Assembly (NCBI RefSeq): GCF_000428525.1 | Contig: NZ_AUAC01000003.1 | Location: forward strand, 828,858 to 892,857 | Reading direction: 5' to 3' | Origin: Hellea balneolensis DSM 19091 | GTDB lineage: Bacteria > Pseudomonadota > Alphaproteobacteria > Caulobacterales > Maricaulaceae | Length of the DNA stretch: 64,000 nt | Shown here: piece by piece, positions 60,928 through 64,000 of the stretch | Layout of the letters: the number at the start of each line of letters is the position of its first letter | Numbering within the stretch: position 1 is the stretch's first letter | Program-made: the position numbers and the translations under genes | Notes under the pieces: model-generated | What the model was told of the DNA's origin: nothing | The model's input: only the letters and a program-made list of their open reading frames with translations | Database searches by the model: none

Positions 60928-62862
60928 ATGACAACGCATACGCTCATATTTACGCCGTCAGGAATCACAGCGACTGCCGAAGACGGCGAAACCGTTTATG
61001 AGGTCGGCCTGAAACGCGGTATAGACATTCAGTCTATCTGCGGCGGCAAGGGATTATGCAAACGCTGCCAAATAGAAATTGATACGGGCAAGCATGCTAA
61101 GTTTAAAATGGATGTTGCTGAGAGCCATTATTCAAAGCTGTCTCCGACTGAGAAAAAAGCCATTCATGATAGGGAGCTGCCTGAGGGGCGGCGTCTCTCT
61201 TGCCGTACAAAGATTTATGGCGACTTGGTCGTCAATATTCCTGCGGACTCACAAGAACGCGAAACCTCCATTGAAAAGAAAAGCACAAAGTTTGAGACGG
61301 AGCTAAATCCGTCTGTGCGGCTCTATATGGTGAAATTGCCTGAGCCGACATTGGAGGAAAACCCTGTAGATAGCGAAGCTTTGGTCAATACCCTGCGAAA
61401 TGAGCATGGCTTAAACTTACATCCCTCTCATAAAATGGTGGTCAAGCTACAAGAGATATTGCGGCGTCATGAGCGCAATGTCATTGTCGTTGTGAGAGCT
61501 GGTAAGACTATCATTGATGTCTGGCCACCCATGGCCGGTGACCTATATGGCGGCGCGATTGATATAGGCTCGACCTCTATCGCACTCTATGTGTTTAACC
61601 TTACGACGGGCGAGCTAGCTTATGAGAAAGCGGCGATGAACCCACAAATACGTTTCGGCGAAGACCTTATGAGCCGCGTCTCTTATATCATGATGAATAA
61701 GGGCGGTGATGAGCGCCTGACGGAGACGATTCGAACGCAAATCCGTGAGATGTTAGCGGGGGCGGTCGAGGCTCTGGATATAAAGCTTGACCAGTTTCTT
61801 GATCTGATATGCGTCGGCAACCCTATTATGCATCACCTTTTCATTGGGGCTAACCCCGTCAATCTTGGTGTTGCGCCTTTTACACTGGCTGTGAAGGATT
61901 GGATTGATATACCTGCGAATGAGCTCGGCCTAGGCTTAAGTGATGCCGCGCAGGTCTCGCTTTTCCCGCTGATTGGCGGACATGTCGGAGCCGATACTTC
62001 GGCGGCTTATTTAACACAAATCGAGCGCATGAAAGACCGCTCAGTCTTATTGGTGGATATTGGCACCAATGCTGAGATTGTCCTCTCCCATAATGGAAAG
62101 GTCGCGGCGGCTTCATCGCCTACCGGTCCAGCCCTAGAGGGTGCGGAAATCAGTTCAGGGGTGAGGGCAACCTTGGGCGCGATTGAACGCGTACGCATTG
62201 ATCCTGTAACCAAAGATGCCAAAGTCAAAATCATCGGCCATGACGATTGGATTGCTGATAGTGACGGTAGCCTCGAAGGCCGCAATGTCGTCGGAATTTG
62301 CGGGTCTGGTATTTTCGAAGTGATGGTCGAAATGGCTAATGCCGGGTTGCTTGATCAAAGCGGGTTGTTCAAACCCGAAGCGGCCCCGCACCGCTTTTCT
62401 CAAGAGGGCAATGTCTGGACCTATCTTTTGTTGGACCAGCCCGGCAATCCCATCATCGTTAAGCAAACCGATATTCGCGCGGTACAACTGGCCAAAGCTG
62501 CGCTTTTTGCCGGAGCGCAACTCCTTGCCGAAACATTGGATTGTCAGCATTTTGATGAGGTCTTGTTGGCAGGGGCCTTTGGCACACATCTTGATAGCAA
62601 ATATGTCGCCGAAATTGGCATTGTCCCGATGGCGAGTGCGGAGATTATAAGCTCGGTAGGTAATGCCGCTGGCATGGGCGCGGCCATGGCCCTTTTAAAC
62701 GTGAAAGACCGCGAGGCAATAATCGCCGCCATTAAAGACGTCGAAAAAATTGAAACAGCTTTAGAACCAAAATTTCAAGACTATTTCGTAAGCGCCATGA
62801 AATTCCCAACGGCAAGCGCGCCAACAGGCGGAAAAACAAGAGGCCGCCGACGCGCAAGATAA
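60928..62862 (+). CDS. RamA-like corrinoid reductive activase (2Fe-2S ferredoxin plus ASKHA domains)
   Basis: A 644-residue ATP-dependent enzyme that restores Co(I) in inactivated corrinoid proteins. The N-terminal ferredoxin domain has its cluster ligands at C38, C44, C47 and C92 (SICGGKGLCKRC and SCRT). The C-terminal part is an ASKHA ATPase with GGAIDIGSTSIALYV (about residue 210), VDIGTNAEIVL and GAFGTHLDSKYVAEIG. Partner of the corrinoid protein 68 bp upstream. In Phaeobacter-like relatives such a protein reactivates a split methionine synthase (from memory). A terminator lies 24 bp after the stop. Confidence 0.85.
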   Translation: MTTHTLIFTPSGITATAEDGETVYEVGLKRGIDIQSICGGKGLCKRCQIEIDTGKHAKFKMDVAESHYSKLSPTEKKAIHDRELPEGRRLSCRTKIYGDLVVNIPADSQERETSIEKKSTKFETELNPSVRLYMVKLPEPTLEENPVDSEALVNTLRNEHGLNLHPSHKMVVKLQEILRRHERNVIVVVRAGKTIIDVWPPMAGDLYGGAIDIGSTSIALYVFNLTTGELAYEKAAMNPQIRFGEDLMSRVSYIMMNKGGDERLTETIRTQIREMLAGAVEALDIKLDQFLDLICVGNPIMHHLFIGANPVNLGVAPFTLAVKDWIDIPANELGLGLSDAAQVSLFPLIGGHVGADTSAAYLTQIERMKDRSVLLVDIGTNAEIVLSHNGKVAAASSPTGPALEGAEISSGVRATLGAIERVRIDPVTKDAKVKIIGHDDWIADSDGSLEGRNVVGICGSGIFEVMVEMANAGLLDQSGLFKPEAAPHRFSQEGNVWTYLLLDQPGNPIIVKQTDIRAVQLAKAALFAGAQLLAETLDCQHFDEVLLAGAFGTHLDSKYVAEIGIVPMASAEIISSVGNAAGMGAAMALLNVKDREAIIAAIKDVEKIETALEPKFQDYFVSAMKFPTASAPTGGKTRGRRRAR

Positions 62863-62885
62863 TATATTTAACTAAAGAAATGGTG

Positions 62886-62914
62886 CCCGAACCTGAAATA
62901 AATTCGGGGTTTTT
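62886..62914 (+). terminator. Rho-independent terminator after the activase gene
   Basis: CCCGAA pairs with TTCGGG over an 11-base loop, followed by G and a T-run. It lies 24 bp beyond the activase stop. The 140 bp after it, up to the integrase remnant, are AT-rich and show no other feature. Confidence 0.75.
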
Positions 62915-63076
62915 CTTGGTTTCAAATAATTAAAATAAGTGATATAAAACAGTATCTTAAATGTTTTTGTTGATGCTTTCTGTTTATTTTAGTTCTAGTT
63001 CGTTGCATTGAAATGAGGGGCCGATTGAGGGACGGATTTTCGTAAAAATGGCCTAAGAATGAACTGGGAAAGCGTC

Positions 63077-63694
63077 ATGACAGGTGCGAGACATAAACTA
63101 AATCGAACTCTCGTGAAAGGTGTTACCGAGCCAGGCAGGCATAACTATGGGGGTGGATTGTATTTGATGGTCAGAAAATCTGGCTTAGAAACTTGGATAT
63201 TCAGATATATGATTGACGGCCGAAGGAGAGATGTGGGGCATTGAACATTATCTCCGCTGAATGATATATTTGGCGCGCGTAATTCTGCTGATATTGCTCG
63301 AAAGCAGGTACAAGATGGTCATGACCCTCTTCAATCAAGAGCTGTGGTCAAAATAAAGACTAAGGTTCAGCGTGAAACTCTGAGGAATCTCGGGGATGTC
63401 CTTGATGATTTTTCCTTATCAAAGGATAGAACAGGATATTTTCAGACTGAACGGACACGTTCGAGGTGGCATTATAATCTCTATACTCATGCTAAAAAGC
63501 TACATAAATTCCCTATTGGGGAAATTGAAACTCGCGATGTTTATTCTATTTTAGAGCCAATGTGGCTCACTAAGACTGAAACAGCAAGTCGCACTCGGTT
63601 ATACATTAAAGCTGTTCTCGCTTGGGCAAAAACAATTGGTTTAAGGTCAGACCCTAATCCTGCTGTTTGGCGAGAAAATTTTGATAGCGCGAAG
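63077..63694 (+). pseudogene. tyrosine-type integrase (DUF4102 N-terminus), disrupted
   Basis: The frame reads LNRTLVKGVTEPGRHNYGGGLYL and then FRYMIDGRRRDVG, the N-terminal arm domain of P4-like integrases. It then meets an in-frame TGA at 63242. The same frame resumes as SPLNDIFGARNSADIARKQVQDG and runs through a core-binding domain (about WHYNLYTHAKKLHKFPIGEIETRDV) to NPAVWRENFD. There the integrase stops abruptly and IS30 sequence begins. The catalytic domain (R-H-R-Y) is absent. It is therefore nonfunctional. ATG 63059 is an alternative start. It marks the edge of a former integrated element. Confidence 0.85.
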
Positions 63695-64000
63695 CTTAGG
63701 GCGCCCCCTTCAACGATAAGCCGCGAAGTTGAACGCCATGGCGGTCTCGCCTTTTATATAGCTACGGCGGCTGACAAATGCGCTTGGGAACGAGCCTGTC
63801 GTCCTAAATTGTGTAAGCTGCACGTAGCGCCTTCCTCAGGCAGACTGTTGCCCGTAAACTGCAAAAGAAATGGTCACCGCAGCAGATAGCAGGATGGTTA
63901 AAGAGAACGTATCCAGGAGAGACGCCAAAGCACGTATCGCATGAGACTATATATCGAAGTCTATATGTACAGGCACGCGGTGTACTAAAGAAAGAACTCA
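63695..64000 (+). pseudogene. IS30 family transposase, 5'-truncated and frameshifted, running off the window
   Basis: The frame passes without a stop from integrase into IS30 sequence: RAPPSTISREVERHGG (helix-turn-helix) and AADKCAWERACRPKLCKL. At about 63820 a single base is missing, and the frame shifts to ARSAFLRQTVARKLQKK, then WSPQQIAGWLKRTYPG and VSHETIYRSLYVQARG, classic IS30 segments. The first part of the transposase and the left inverted repeat are lost. The catalytic DDE part would lie beyond the window. The call is firm; the boundary at 63690-63700 is approximate. Confidence 0.82.

Noticed and set aside
62881..62915. A tRNA 3' end or attachment site used by the integrase
   Set aside because: TGGTGCCCGAA recalls a tRNA terminus in reverse, but no cloverleaf or T-loop can be folded. 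The sequence is explained by a terminator.
63059..63244. A separate short 61-residue gene, or a selenocysteine TGA
   Set aside because: The same frame continues with recognisable integrase sequence after the TGA, and no SECIS-like context or selenoprotein family is involved. A nonsense mutation is the plain explanation.

Overview
The window is a densely packed bacterial chromosome segment with a G+C content that looks close to 48% by eye (not computed). Several features point to an alphaproteobacterium: the order murA - DUF2948 - UPF0262 - phosphatase - infA - maf - RNase G/E - yacG, the presence of COQ4, DUF1289 and YajQ proteins, and a TonB receptor / tryptophan-halogenase-like / SapC set typical of Caulobacterales and Maricaulales. 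A low-GC marine member such as a Hellea/Litorimonas-type lineage would fit, but that placement is inference.

Region by region. 1-6.8 kb: mixed metabolism (beta-carbonic anhydrase fragment, COQ4, HAD hydrolase, two glutathione transferases, pirin, a BASS-type transporter). 6.8-15.8 kb: a secreted peptidase region with an M1 aminopeptidase, two M28 peptidases, an M20 amidohydrolase, and two glycosyltransferases in the same operon as one M28 gene. 16-20 kb: a nitronate-monooxygenase-like flavoprotein, an OmpA/membrane-anchored HhH-DUF2853 pair, and an isolated M15 peptidase/holin-like pair. 21.6-26 kb: an acyl-CoA operon (two SDRs, a phosphotransferase, an acyl-CoA dehydrogenase) followed by YajQ. 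26-32.5 kb: a TonB-like protein, an amidohydrolase, a hybrid histidine kinase, a flavin amine oxidase and tRNA-Thr(GGT).

32.6-46 kb is an alpha-galactoside/galactose utilisation locus. galT-galK-galE and a sodium:sugar symporter face one way. A DeoR/GlpR-type regulator, a TonB-dependent receptor, a halogenase-like flavoprotein, SapC and a GH36 alpha-galactosidase face the other. Two 20-bp palindromes that match the GlpR-type consensus almost perfectly lie before galT and before the receptor, so both arms look like one regulon. 46-51 kb is the conserved murA-to-yacG housekeeping cluster. 51-54.4 kb is accessory: a DUF2341-type surface protein, a 0.6-kb non-coding stretch and an unrecognised AT-rich two-gene cassette.

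56-60 kb is a tyrosine/homogentisate operon (hppD, VOC protein, fumarylacetoacetase, maleylacetoacetate isomerase) under a divergent MarR regulator with two inverted-repeat operators. Homogentisate dioxygenase is missing from it. 60-63 kb holds a corrinoid protein and a RamA-like reductive activase, probably the cobalamin and reactivation parts of a split methionine synthase, behind an inverted repeat that resembles the SAM/SAH-responsive ArsR operators of alphaproteobacteria. The window ends in a broken tyrosine integrase fused to a truncated, frameshifted IS30 transposase.

No CRISPR array, rRNA or intact mobile element was seen. The most original points are: (1) the split methionine-synthase module with its operator and leader ORF; (2) a shared ATATGCA-N6-TGCATAT operator before two distant transcription units; (3) the dual GlpR-type operators of the galactoside locus; (4) the unknown two-gene cassette; (5) the envelope/HhH-DUF2853 pair.
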